Below, one piece after another: positions 55,818 through 64,000 of a stretch of DNA of 64,000 nt (position 1 is the stretch's first letter; every line of letters begins with the position of its first letter). This stretch comes from JAFDZV01 sp048594725 (GTDB lineage: Bacteria > Bacteroidota > Ignavibacteria > OLB7): contig JBMDXA010000199.1 of assembly GCA_048594725.1 (NCBI GenBank), positions 1-64,000 on the forward strand, read 5' to 3'. The translations under genes were made by a program, and so were the position numbers. The notes beneath the pieces are model-generated. The model saw nothing but the letters and a program-made list of their open reading frames with translations. It was not told the DNA's origin and did no database searches.

Positions 55818-56654
55818 GTGGCCTGGGAGACTGAGCAATCGGAGCAGGATAAACTGCTCCAGCGCGAGCTGATCGAAAGCGGTACGCTTCCGAATCATGT
55901 GGCGATCATCATGGACGGCAACGGCCGCTGGGCCAAGGAGCGCGGGCTGCCTCGCGTTGCCGGCCACCGCGAGGGGGTGGATTCTGTTCGTGATATCGTC
56001 AAGGCATGCGGCCAGTTGCACATCTCGTTCCTTACGCTGTATGCGTTCTCCACCGAGAACTGGAAGCGTCCGCACAGCGAGGTGATGGTGCTGATGAATC
56101 TGCTTCTTCACTATCTTCGCAGCGAATTGGAAGAACTTAATCGCAACAACGTACGCCTGAATGCGATAGGGAATCTCAATTCACTGCCGAAGCCGGTACA
56201 GAAACAGCTCTACAGGAGCATCGAGAAACTCTCCGGGAATACCGGTCTTACCCTGACGCTGGCGCTCAGCTACAGCGGGCGCTGGGATATCCTGCGCGCG
56301 GTGCAGACGCTGGCGCTGGATGTGCGCCGGGGGAAGCTCTCGCCGGAGGATATCACCGAGGAGCTGTTTCGAACCTATCTGACAACCGAGTCGCTTCCCG
56401 ACCCCGACCTCATGATTCGCACAAGCGGCGAGATGCGTCTCAGCAACTTTCTCCTCTGGGAGATGGCCTATGCCGAGATCCGCGTCGCCCCCGTCTACTG
56501 GCCTGATTTCAGGCGGCAACATCTCTACGATTCACTCGCCGATTATCTGCAGCGCGAACGCCGTTTCGGCAGGACAAGCGAGCAGTTGAGCGATTCGGAG
56601 AAGCCTCAGAGAACCTACGTTCAGAAGATCCTAGATGCGTTTACCCGTCAATAG
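55818..56654 (+). CDS. uppS: Undecaprenyl diphosphate synthase (cis-prenyltransferase)
   Basis: Makes the C55 lipid carrier for peptidoglycan and O-antigen, 278 residues. Seen: catalytic IIMDGNGRWA with the Asp, GHREGV, LTLYAFSTENWKRP, LTLALSYSGRWDI and the C-terminal signature DLMIRTSGEMRLSNFLLW with QLAYAEI-like EMAYAEI. The start is GTG at 55818 (an upstream ATG is absent in frame). The gene ends 20 bp inside the start of bamA. First gene of the envelope operon. Confidence 0.95.
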   Translation: MAWETEQSEQDKLLQRELIESGTLPNHVAIIMDGNGRWAKERGLPRVAGHREGVDSVRDIVKACGQLHISFLTLYAFSTENWKRPHSEVMVLMNLLLHYLRSELEELNRNNVRLNAIGNLNSLPKPVQKQLYRSIEKLSGNTGLTLTLALSYSGRWDILRAVQTLALDVRRGKLSPEDITEELFRTYLTTESLPDPDLMIRTSGEMRLSNFLLWEMAYAEIRVAPVYWPDFRRQHLYDSLADYLQRERRFGRTSEQLSDSEKPQRTYVQKILDAFTRQ

Positions 56655-59028
56655 TATCCGGCGATGGGGCCCCATGCTCGGCGTCGCCGCCGCCCTGGGA
56701 ACCGCCCTCGGGGCCGCCGTGGCCCCGGCATATGCACAGACCAGCCCCGGCAGCGATCCCCCTGCCATTCGCGTTCGCGATATCCGTGTGGAGGGGGTAC
56801 AGTCATCCTCCCCCTCGGCGATCATCTCCTTTTCGGGATTACGGGTCGGTGATCTTATCACCCCCACCTCCGATGCGCTCCCCCGTGCGGTGCGCAATCT
56901 GATGGACCGGCGCCTGTTCAGCGATGTGAAAATCTACGCCGAAGGGGTCTCCGCCGATGGCAGCACCACGCTCGTGATCGTCGTCAAGGAATATCCCCGT
57001 GTTGCGGGGGTGGGCTTTGCCGGCAACGACGAAGTGAGCGATGATGACCTCAACGAGCTTTCCACGATCCGCCCCGGCGATATCGCCTCGCCGTACGAGT
57101 TCGATCGCACCCGCTCGAAGATCAGGGCCAAATACTCCGAGGAGGGATATCTCTTCACGAAGGTGGCGGCCGCGCAAACCCCCTCGGCGGTCGATACCGG
57201 CCGCGTGGATGTGCTCTTCCAGATCGAGGAGGGGCCGGAGGTGCGTATCGGCCAGATCAGCTTCGCCGGCAACAGCGCCGTCAGCGAGTCGGACCTGAAA
57301 GGGGCCATGCAGGATATCCAGGAGAAGTCGTGGTGGCAGTTCTGGCGCTCCTCGCAGTTCGATCGCGAACAGCTCAAGGCCGATGAAAAGCGGGTGGTGG
57401 ATTACTACCGCAGCCGCGGATATATCGATGCGGAGATCCTCGACGACTCCATCGCGATCAACCCCGTCTCCGGCCGCGCCGATGTCAATATCACCGTCAG
57501 GGAGGGGAACCCGGCCTATCTGCGCTCGGTCAGCATCACCGGCAACACGGTCTATCCCACCGATGTGCTGATGCGGCGCCTGGAGGCGGAGCCGGGGGAG
57601 CCGTACAACCAGGTGGCGATCGAGCAGAACCTGCGGGGCAACGAGGAGCAGACCGATATCCAGTCGCTGTATCTGGACAACGGCTATCTCTCGTTCAATG
57701 CCCAGATCTCCGAGCAGCGCATCGGCGCCGACTCGGTGGATGTGGTTATCAAGCTGAGCGAGGGGGGGCCCTCCTCGATCCGTTATGTGTCGATCGTGGG
57801 GAACACGAAGACGCGCGACAAGGTGATCCGCCGCGAACTCTATACGCGCCCCGGAGATACCTTCTCCAAGGCGGCCGTCATCCGCTCGCTGCGGAACCTC
57901 GCCAACCTGAATTATTTCAACCCGGAGCGCCTGCAGCCGGATGTGCAGCCGGTGGATGCCACGTCGGTGGATGTCACCTACCAGGTGGAGGAGCGCCCGA
58001 GCGATACGTTCAATGCCTCGCTCGGCCTCAGCTCGCAGGGGCTTACCGGCATGCTGGGGGTCTCCTTCACGAACTTCTCCCTGCTGGAGCCCCTTACCGG
58101 CGGCGGCGGGCAGATCCTGAACTTCAACTGGGAGTTCGGCGAATATCTCACCACGTTCTCGCTCGGCGTCACCGAGCCGTGGCTGTTCGATGATCCCACG
58201 TCGCTCGGCGCCAGCGTCTTCTACCAGACGCGCGAGGTGAGCGATTACCGCCTGCGCCGTATCGGTGCGGCGGTGAACCTGGGACGCCGCCTGCGCTGGC
58301 CGGACGATTATTTCCGTGCCGACCTGAGCATGAACTTCCTCCGGAACAATATCGAGGGGGATGAGGCATCAAGCTCCTACTATCGCAACGGCAGCGAGTT
58401 GAGCGCTACGCTGTCGCTGTCGCGTTCCAGCATCGACAACCCGATCTTCCCGACGGTAGGGTCGCGGTTCTCCTTTGCGAACACTGTTGCGGGACTTGGC
58501 GACGCCGAATACACGAAACATGAGATCCGATTCGACTTCTATTCACCCCTGGCGCAGCTCGGGGAATCGAACCCGCTGGTGTTCTATCTCGGCAACGAGT
58601 ACGGCTATCTGAACGATTACGGTCCCATCTCGCTGATTCCTCCCACGGCGTTCTATTCGATGGGTGGCACCGGCATCGGCGGCTTCAACGTGACGCCGCT
58701 CAGAGGCTACCGCGACGGCTCCATCGGCCCGGTGGGCTCCGATAACATCCCGGTCGGGAAGGTGTATACCAAGATCACCTCGGAACTTCGTTTCGGCGTC
58801 TCGATCAACCCGATACCGATCTACCTGCTGGCGTTTGCCGAGGCGGGGAACGTCTGGGAACGGTTCCGCGGGGTGGACCCGTTCGATCTGAAGCGCTCGG
58901 CCGGCCTCGGCCTTCGCCTTACGATTCCGGGCGTTGGTCTGCTCGGATTCGATTACGGCTATGGCTTCGACCGCGACAGCGAAGGGGTGCCGGGAGGATG
59001 GCAGTTCCACTTCCAGTTCGGCCGCTAA
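56635..59028 (+). CDS. bamA: Outer membrane protein assembly factor BamA
   Basis: Core of the BAM complex that inserts beta-barrel proteins, 797 residues. Signal peptide to about residue 35 (cleavage near AYAQ-TS). Five POTRA-like domains (about 45-420) with the typical V/I-x-F-x-GN turns (GVGFAGNDEVSDDDL, ISFAGNSAVSESDL, SITGNTVYPTDVL, SIVGNTKTRDKVI). The 16-strand barrel follows, with GLSSQGLTGMLGVSFTNFSL, the loop 6 motif LRGYRDG and a C-terminal strand ending WQFHFQFGR, aromatic-rich but with two residues after the usual final Phe. It overlaps uppS by 20 bp, suggesting coupled translation. Confidence 0.95.
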   Translation: MRLPVNSIRRWGPMLGVAAALGTALGAAVAPAYAQTSPGSDPPAIRVRDIRVEGVQSSSPSAIISFSGLRVGDLITPTSDALPRAVRNLMDRRLFSDVKIYAEGVSADGSTTLVIVVKEYPRVAGVGFAGNDEVSDDDLNELSTIRPGDIASPYEFDRTRSKIRAKYSEEGYLFTKVAAAQTPSAVDTGRVDVLFQIEEGPEVRIGQISFAGNSAVSESDLKGAMQDIQEKSWWQFWRSSQFDREQLKADEKRVVDYYRSRGYIDAEILDDSIAINPVSGRADVNITVREGNPAYLRSVSITGNTVYPTDVLMRRLEAEPGEPYNQVAIEQNLRGNEEQTDIQSLYLDNGYLSFNAQISEQRIGADSVDVVIKLSEGGPSSIRYVSIVGNTKTRDKVIRRELYTRPGDTFSKAAVIRSLRNLANLNYFNPERLQPDVQPVDATSVDVTYQVEERPSDTFNASLGLSSQGLTGMLGVSFTNFSLLEPLTGGGGQILNFNWEFGEYLTTFSLGVTEPWLFDDPTSLGASVFYQTREVSDYRLRRIGAAVNLGRRLRWPDDYFRADLSMNFLRNNIEGDEASSSYYRNGSELSATLSLSRSSIDNPIFPTVGSRFSFANTVAGLGDAEYTKHEIRFDFYSPLAQLGESNPLVFYLGNEYGYLNDYGPISLIPPTAFYSMGGTGIGGFNVTPLRGYRDGSIGPVGSDNIPVGKVYTKITSELRFGVSINPIPIYLLAFAEAGNVWERFRGVDPFDLKRSAGLGLRLTIPGVGLLGFDYGYGFDRDSEGVPGGWQFHFQFGR

Positions 59029-59050
59029 TCGCTCCTTGATGCAGTCTTTT

Positions 59051-59094
59051 ACGCCGGACCCGCTAAACTCCGCAGCGCGGGACGGGTCTGGCGT
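59051..59094 (+). other. Intercistronic hairpin between bamA and the first ompH gene
   Basis: ACGCCGGACCCG (59051-59062) pairs with CGGGTCTGGCGT (59083-59094) with one G-U pair; loop 20 nt. No T-run. It may stabilise the bamA message or set relative expression. Confidence 0.4.
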
Positions 59095-59168
59095 AGAGCG
59101 TTGCACGCGCACAGGTTCAATTCACTTCAATCAGCGTTCACTTACTCAGTCTCTTACGCTCTAATCAC

Positions 59169-59693
59169 ATGAAAGCATTCGTTCGCCTGGGACTTCTCAT
59201 GGTCCTTCTCTGCACCGGTAGCCTCACCACCGCGTTCTCGCAGGTAAAGCTGGCATTTGTCGATACCGAAGTGATAATTCAGCAGTTGCCGGAGTTCAAG
59301 GATGTGCAGACGCGGCTTCAGACGTTGCAGAAGTCGTATGTCGATACGTTGCAGGCCCTGGAATCCAACTACAAGTCGAAGGTGGAGAGCTATCAGCGCC
59401 AGCAGGCCATGCTCAACGCCGAGGCGCGAGCAAACGAAGAGGCCCAGTTGAAGGGGATGGGAGAGCAGTACATGGCCTATCAGCAGGACCGTCTCGGACC
59501 GCAGGGGAGACTGGCGGAGTATCAGAGCCAGCTTCTGGAGCCGATCAAGCAGAAGGTGCGGGGCGCCATCGAAAAGGTGGCAAAGGATGAGAAGGCGACG
59601 GCCGTCATGGATAAGGCGATGCTGATCTACTTCGATTCTAAGCTCGATATCACGTTCAAAGTACTCGATTATCTGCGCCGTGGTAATAATTAA
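59169..59693 (+). CDS. OmpH/Skp-family periplasmic chaperone, copy 1
   Basis: 174 residues. Signal peptide (LGLLMVLLCTGSLTTAFSQ). The mature protein starts VKLAFVDTEVIIQQLPEF, the family signature, then a long helical hairpin (residues 45-125, Gln/Glu/Lys/Arg-rich coiled coil, SYQRQQAMLNAEA) and a C-terminal strand-forming segment (KATAVMDKAMLIYFDSKLDITFKVLDYL in the last 35). Skp holds unfolded outer-membrane proteins for BamA. It overlaps copy 2 by 14 bp; two tandem OmpH genes are usual in Bacteroidota-group operons. Confidence 0.9.
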   Translation: MKAFVRLGLLMVLLCTGSLTTAFSQVKLAFVDTEVIIQQLPEFKDVQTRLQTLQKSYVDTLQALESNYKSKVESYQRQQAMLNAEARANEEAQLKGMGEQYMAYQQDRLGPQGRLAEYQSQLLEPIKQKVRGAIEKVAKDEKATAVMDKAMLIYFDSKLDITFKVLDYLRRGNN

Positions 59694-60432
59694 ACGACTC
59701 TCTCTGCTTCTTCTGCTCTCCGCTGTGATGCTTCCCGGCCCCGATGCCGGCGCCCAGCAGCAGAAGATAGCCTATGTGGCAAGCGAAGCCATCCTCGAGA
59801 AGCTTCCCGATGCCATCTCCGCGCGGGCGAAACTCTCCGAGCTTCAGATGGGCTGGATGCGCGAGATCCAGCGCCAGGAGCAGGAGGTGACCAAGCTCGG
59901 AACGGAGATCCAGACCAACCGTCTCCTCTGGAGCGCCCAGGAAAAGCGGGACGCCGAGGCGCGGCTGGCCGATATGCAGGCGAAGCTCGCCACCTACCGG
60001 AGCGTGAAGTTCGGCCCGAACCAGGAGTTCGACCGCCAGCAGACCGATCTGATGGGGCCGGTGATCGACAAGATCTGGAAGGCGATCGACGACGAGGCCC
60101 GTGCCCAGAAGTACGATTTCGTCTTCGACAAGAGCAGCCGTGGCGTGGGAATGGTCTATTCCAATCCCACACACGATCTCACCTGGGCCGTTCTGAAACG
60201 GCTCGGCGTGGAGGTGCAGCCGCCGGCTGCGGCGGAGGAGACCTCCGGGGCTACCGATACCGCCCGCGAGCAGGATGCCCGCCGCAATCGCGGCCGCGGC
60301 CGCCAGCAGAACCCGCCGGTGGGGGATCAGTCGTTCGACCCGAACCGGGCGCTGGAGGATAACGGCGGCAGCGTCACCGTCCCCCCGGCCGATGACGGCG
60401 GATCGGACGAGCCGATCAGTAGCCCGAAGTAA
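59680..60432 (+). CDS. OmpH/Skp-family periplasmic chaperone, copy 2, with long C-terminal tail
   Basis: 250 residues from a GTG start at 59680. Signal peptide (LSLLLLLSAVMLPGPDAGAQ), then QQKIAYVASEAILEKLPDA, a coiled helical arm (about 45-110) and core residues AQKYDFVFDKSSRGVGMVYS. After about residue 180 comes a disordered tail (PPAAAEETSG, an RRNRGRGRQQ patch, then Asp/Gly/Pro-rich), which copy 1 lacks. Likely a specialised or client-specific chaperone. Coupled to copy 1 by overlap. Confidence 0.88.
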   Translation: MVIIKRLSLLLLLSAVMLPGPDAGAQQQKIAYVASEAILEKLPDAISARAKLSELQMGWMREIQRQEQEVTKLGTEIQTNRLLWSAQEKRDAEARLADMQAKLATYRSVKFGPNQEFDRQQTDLMGPVIDKIWKAIDDEARAQKYDFVFDKSSRGVGMVYSNPTHDLTWAVLKRLGVEVQPPAAAEETSGATDTAREQDARRNRGRGRQQNPPVGDQSFDPNRALEDNGGSVTVPPADDGGSDEPISSPK

Positions 60433-60449
60433 GCCGCACAGAACCGGAT

Positions 60450-60479
60450 GCCGGCGGAGGGTTCCCCCTCCAGGCCGGC
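60450..60479 (+). other. Intercistronic hairpin upstream of lpxD
   Basis: GCCGGC-GGAGGG pairs with CCCTCC-(AG)-GCCGGC around a TTCC loop (12 bp with a 2-nt bulge). No T-run. It lies in the 155-bp gap between the chaperone gene and lpxD. Confidence 0.4.
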
Positions 60480-60587
60480 CCGGCGTGCAGTGTGCCGGTG
60501 CCTGCGGTTGCATCGCCCGGCCGTATTCCTCTCGTATGCAGTCCTACCTCCGGCATGCACCGGGAGCATATCAACACATACTCATCT

Positions 60588-61631
60588 ATGCAGGTACAGG
60601 AAATCGCGCGGCTGGTTGGTGGGGAGTTCGTTGGAGACGGCGAGCGTGAGATCACCAACATCTCCAAGATCGAGGATGCGGCGGAGGGGAATGTCTCCTT
60701 TATCGCCAATCCCAAATATCTCAAGTATCACGATTCCACGCGCGCCTCGGCGCTGCTGGTGGCGCTGGATTTCAAGACGACGCGCGCTGATATGGCCTAC
60801 ATCCGTGTGGCCGATCCGTATGCGGCGTTCCTCCAGACGTTGCGTGCCTTCGCTCCCGTGCTGGAACGCCCGGCGGCGGGCGTGCATCCCACGGCGGTGA
60901 TCGGCCGGGATGTGACGCTGGGAGAGGGGGTCTCGGTGGGAGCGTATGTGGTGGTGGGGGATGGGTGCTCTATCGGAAACGGCAGCATCATCTATCCGAA
61001 CACGGTGCTGGGAGCCGGTGTGACGCTGGGGGAGAACTGCTGTATCCACGCAAACGTGTCGCTGTATCGCGGTACCCGCATCGGGAACAACGTGATGATC
61101 CATTCCGGCAGCGTCCTCGGCGCCGACGGCTTCGGGTTCGTTCCGAACGGTGAGTCCGGCTGGGAGAAGATCCCGCAGATCGGTATCGTGGTGGTGGAGG
61201 ATAATGTGGAGATCGGCGCCAACTGCGCCATCGACCGTGCAACGCTGGGGGAGACCCGTGTAGCACGCGGCGTGAAGCTGGACAACCTTATCCATATCGC
61301 GCACAATGTGACCGTGGGGGAGAATACGGTGATAGCCGCACAGACCGGCGTTTCCGGCAGCACCCGCATCGGCGTCGGCAACCTGATCGCCGGGCAGGTG
61401 GGGATCGTGGGGCATATCGAAACCGCCGACGGCGTCATCATCGAAGCGCAGTCGGGCGTCAGCAAATCCATCCGGAAGGCCGGGCGGTATTTCGGTCATC
61501 CGGTCAAGGAGCACTCCCTGGCGCTTCGCCAGGAGGGGGCCCTGCGCCAGCTTCCCGATCTGCTTGCGGAGATCCGCGATATGCGCAACCGGATAGCGCA
61601 GCTGGAGGCGGCGCTGGGTGTAAGCAGCTAG
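60588..61631 (+). CDS. lpxD: UDP-3-O-acylglucosamine N-acyltransferase LpxD
   Basis: Third step of lipid A synthesis, 347 residues. The start MQVQEIARLVGGEFVG at 60588 fits the N-terminal uridine-binding domain (FIANPKYLKYHDS; F/Y contacts expected); upstream ATGs give unlike residues. The left-handed beta helix of hexapeptide repeats runs from about 105 to 300 (GRDVTLGEGVSVGAYVVVGD and on). The catalytic His is in NLIHIAHNVTVG, with GADGFGFVPN and GIVGHIETADGV as landmarks. C-terminal helix after residue 310. Part of the uppS-bamA-ompH-lpx operon. Confidence 0.95.
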   Translation: MQVQEIARLVGGEFVGDGEREITNISKIEDAAEGNVSFIANPKYLKYHDSTRASALLVALDFKTTRADMAYIRVADPYAAFLQTLRAFAPVLERPAAGVHPTAVIGRDVTLGEGVSVGAYVVVGDGCSIGNGSIIYPNTVLGAGVTLGENCCIHANVSLYRGTRIGNNVMIHSGSVLGADGFGFVPNGESGWEKIPQIGIVVVEDNVEIGANCAIDRATLGETRVARGVKLDNLIHIAHNVTVGENTVIAAQTGVSGSTRIGVGNLIAGQVGIVGHIETADGVIIEAQSGVSKSIRKAGRYFGHPVKEHSLALRQEGALRQLPDLLAEIRDMRNRIAQLEAALGVSS

Positions 61632-62021
61632 TAGATGGCGGCCTTCGGCCGCTGGAGTGCCTCGTTCCTGGATAGTAGTGCTCCGGCAGAAGCGGAGCGG
61701 CAGGCATCAGCAGGGGGGTATTGATACGGGTAGTAGCGGGATAGGGGATGCCGTTGCTTTGCAAATACCAGGAACCACAGCCGCGCAGGCGGCGTCCTGA
61801 GAACTGATAACCATCTCCGGAACCATTTCAGCGTGGGTGTACCAAACCAGGGTGCATCCACGTTTTTGTATAACGAATCATAACAGCCCGCCTGCGGCTT
61901 CGTGCCGGAACCGGTGGAAACATTATTTTCGTGGCTCCAGTACGCGCGCGGTGTCCTGAGCCACGATTCGCGTACGTGCGCCGTGCCTTGACGGCAGACC
62001 CTGCCTAGAATATTCTACTCT
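61632..62021. other. Gap between lpxD and lpxC/fabZ with two island-type hairpins
   Basis: Contains the hairpin GCGGCC-TTC-GGCCGC (61638-61652) 7 nt after the lpxD stop and a decayed palindrome AGCCGCGCAGGCGGCG (61779-61794) followed by TCCTGAGAACTGATAACC, both like the heptad-island elements elsewhere. TTGACG at 61988-61993 with TATTCT 17 nt later would give a nearly leaderless lpxC start. No gene seen. Confidence 0.5.
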
Positions 62022-63425
62022 ATGCGCCAACAGCAGAGAACAATCGCGGAGCGTGTCAGCCTCTCGGGGGTTGGCCTTCACACCGGCAATCAATCCACTC
62101 TCACCTTCTGTCCCGCCCCGGAGAACTACGGTCTCCGGTTCGTTCGTGTCGACCTCGACGGGGCGCCGGAGATCCCGGCCGATGTCGATCTGGTGACCGA
62201 CATCTCGCGGGGTACCACGCTCACCCATAACAACGCCAGCGTCCATACCGTGGAGCATGTTCTGGCGGCGCTCGTCGGTCTGGAGATCGACAACTGCCGC
62301 ATAGAGCTTTCGGCCAATGAGCCGCCGGTGGGGGATGGGAGCGCGCTGCCGTATACCGAGGTGCTGCTGAAGGCCGGTTTCGCCGATCAGAAGGAGCCCC
62401 GGCAGGTGATCGTGATCGACCAGATGGTCAATTACAAGAATGAAGAGAAGGGGGTGGAGATCGTCGCCCTGCCGTACACCGATTTCCGGGTGACGGTGAT
62501 GATCGACTACAAGAACCCGGCGCTCGGCAGCCAGCACTCCGGGCTCTTCAACCTCCAGAACGAGTTCGCCACCGAGTTCGCCCCGGCGCGTACGTTCTGC
62601 TTTCTGACGGAAGTGGAGATGCTCCGGCGCGAGGGGCTTATCAAGGGGGGGAACCTGGACAATGCCATCGTGATCGTCGATAAGGATATCGACCAGCAGG
62701 AGATGGATGGCCTTTCTTCGCGGCTCGGGATAGAGGGCTCGGTGGTGCTGGGCTCCACCGGGGTGCTCAACAACGGCACCATGCGTTTCCCGAACGAGCC
62801 GGCGCGCCACAAGCTCCTGGATATGCTGGGCGATCTTGCGCTGGTGGGAGCCCCCATGCAGGCGCATCTGCTTGCGGCCCGCCCGGGGCATGCAAGCAAC
62901 ATCGAGTTCGCCAGGAAGATCAAGCGCCTGGCCGAGCAGAAGAAGCTTCAGAAGAAGTTCAACCTTTCCAGCCAGAACGGGATGGTGATGGATATCAACG
63001 CCATCATGAAGGTGCTCCCGCACCGCTACCCGTTCCTTCTGGTGGATCGTATCCTGGAGCTGGATACCGACGAGGGGCGTATCGTCGGCCTGAAGAACGT
63101 GACGATCAACGAGCCGTTTTTCGGCGTGCATTTCCCACGGCAGCCGATCATGACGGGGGTGCTGATGGTGGAGGCGATGGCGCAGACCGGCGGGATGCTG
63201 CTGATGAATCATCTCAGCGCCGACGGCTCGAAGCTGGCCTTCTTCATGGGGATCAACAACGCCAAATTCCGCAAGCCGGTGGTGCCGGGCGATCAGCTCC
63301 GGTTCGAGGTCACCCTCAAGGGGAAGCGTTTCAACACCTTTACGCTGCATGGGCGCGCCACGGTGGATGGAAGCCTGGTAGCCGAAGCGGAGTTGAGCAT
63401 CGCTGTCGTCGATCGTCAATCGTGA
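62022..63425 (+). CDS. lpxC/fabZ: LpxC-FabZ fusion: lipid A deacetylase plus hydroxyacyl-ACP dehydratase
   Basis: 467 residues. LpxC half (1 to about 310): QRTIAERVSLSGVGLHTG, zinc ligands in HTVEHVLAAL and in RHKLLDMLGDLALVG (H and D), catalytic-base region LLAARPGHASN. FabZ half (about 325-467): VLPHRYPFLLVDRI with the active-site His, and GVLMVEAMAQTGGML with the Glu. The usual HFPxxPIMPGVL reads HFPRQPIMTGVL here, with Thr for the second Pro. This fusion is a hallmark of the Bacteroidota-Chlorobi group; it couples lipid A commitment to fatty acid supply. lpxA follows after 28 bp. Confidence 0.96.
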   Translation: MRQQQRTIAERVSLSGVGLHTGNQSTLTFCPAPENYGLRFVRVDLDGAPEIPADVDLVTDISRGTTLTHNNASVHTVEHVLAALVGLEIDNCRIELSANEPPVGDGSALPYTEVLLKAGFADQKEPRQVIVIDQMVNYKNEEKGVEIVALPYTDFRVTVMIDYKNPALGSQHSGLFNLQNEFATEFAPARTFCFLTEVEMLRREGLIKGGNLDNAIVIVDKDIDQQEMDGLSSRLGIEGSVVLGSTGVLNNGTMRFPNEPARHKLLDMLGDLALVGAPMQAHLLAARPGHASNIEFARKIKRLAEQKKLQKKFNLSSQNGMVMDINAIMKVLPHRYPFLLVDRILELDTDEGRIVGLKNVTINEPFFGVHFPRQPIMTGVLMVEAMAQTGGMLLMNHLSADGSKLAFFMGINNAKFRKPVVPGDQLRFEVTLKGKRFNTFTLHGRATVDGSLVAEAELSIAVVDRQS

Positions 63426-63453
63426 TACGAGTATGAGTATGGGGAGCGTCCAA

Positions 63454-64000
63454 ATGACAGAAACAACGGTCAGTCATCTCGCCTCGGTTCATCCGGGCAC
63501 GAAGATCGGAGAAGGCGTTCGGATCGATCCATTCGCCGTTATCGAGGAGGATGTGGAGATCGGCAACGGTGTCCATATCCAGCCGCATGTGCACCTCTGC
63601 CCCGGCGCACGCATCGGCGATGACTGCAAGCTTTTTACAGGGGCCGCCATCGGCGCGGTGCCGCAGGATCTGAAGTTCGGCGGGGAGACCACCCTGGCGA
63701 TCATCGGTCCCCGCACGGTGGTGCGGGAATATGTGACCGTGCACCGCGGAACCACCGCGCGCCAGCAGACGGTAGTCGGGAGCGACTGCCTTATCATGGC
63801 CTACTGCCATGTGGCGCACGATTGCATCGTGGGGGATCGTGTGATCCTTGCCAACGGCGTGCAGCTGGGCGGGCATGTGGAGATCGAGGACTGGGCCATC
63901 ATCGGCGGGCTTACCGGCATCCATCAGTTCGAGCGGATCGGGAAGCATGCGATGGTGGGCGCCGGGTTCCGTGTGATGAAGGACGTGCCGCCGTTCGCAC
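63454..64000 (+). CDS. lpxA: UDP-N-acetylglucosamine acyltransferase LpxA, 3' end beyond window
   Basis: First step of lipid A synthesis. The frame is open to base 64000, giving 182 residues of about 260. MTETTVSHLASVHPGTKIGE at 63454 is preceded by GGGGAG at 63441-63446 at good spacing, preferred over in-frame ATGs at 63433 and 63439. Hexapeptide beta-helix repeats throughout (IGNGVHIQPHVHLCPGARIG). LpxA landmarks: TGAAIGAVPQDLKFGGE, EYVTVHRGT, catalytic His in AYCHVAHDC, and GGLTGIHQFERIGKHAMVG. Last gene visible in the envelope operon. Confidence 0.94.
   Translation, partial: MTETTVSHLASVHPGTKIGEGVRIDPFAVIEEDVEIGNGVHIQPHVHLCPGARIGDDCKLFTGAAIGAVPQDLKFGGETTLAIIGPRTVVREYVTVHRGTTARQQTVVGSDCLIMAYCHVAHDCIVGDRVILANGVQLGGHVEIEDWAIIGGLTGIHQFERIGKHAMVGAGFRVMKDVPPFA

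Overview
The window reads as about 64 kb of a high-GC, Gram-negative chromosome from the Bacteroidota-Chlorobiota-Ignavibacteriota group; a Kapabacteria-like lineage is my best guess. The reasons are: an LpxC-FabZ fusion; the gene order uppS-bamA-ompH-ompH-lpxD-lpxC/fabZ-lpxA; an F-type ATPase cluster that lacks atpD and atpC; type IX secretion (T9SS) C-terminal sorting domains on two exported proteins; and several start regions that fit the Bacteroidota promoter pattern TTTG-N19-21-TAnnTTTG. The lineage is inferred from gene content only.

Layout. 1-20186 is an unusual accessory block: two tandem paralogous beta-rich genes (the first cut by the window edge, the second broken by a 137-nt net deletion) and then two giant genes of 2855 and 3073 codons. 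I cannot name the family of either giant. They share a tandem cysteine/tryptophan helical repeat of about 122-125 residues, about 7 copies in the first and 10 in the second. Neither has an obvious Sec signal or T9SS tail. This pair is the best candidate for an undescribed system.

20292-23099 (minus strand) has a small unknown gene and a PhoB/PhoR-like two-component pair. 23568-29738 is the ATP synthase operon (atpZ-like, an unknown membrane protein, atpB, E, F, H, A, G), with a matching promoter and a strong terminator. Next come an MFS exporter, a B12-binding-fold protein, an IS481-family insertion sequence, yqeY-mutS2, accC, a zinc-ribbon membrane protein, purL, a histidine kinase with a sigma54 response regulator, and a 30-codon membrane ORF. 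Then murI with a tetraheme cytochrome, rpsA with disordered RG-rich tails, tRNA-Leu(UAA), a secreted multicopper oxidase, a DUF1501/DUF1800 pair, and the outer-membrane biogenesis operon, which runs off the right edge in lpxA.

A second theme is the intergenic DNA. Many gaps hold islands built of different 7-nt words (GATTTTC, GATTGAC, GTCAGTA, CTAAGAA and their complements), often arranged as opposed arms and punctuated by a small hairpin with a 6-bp stem and 3-nt loop. The hairpin sequence differs between sites but the stem is kept. The IS481 element sits inside one of these islands.
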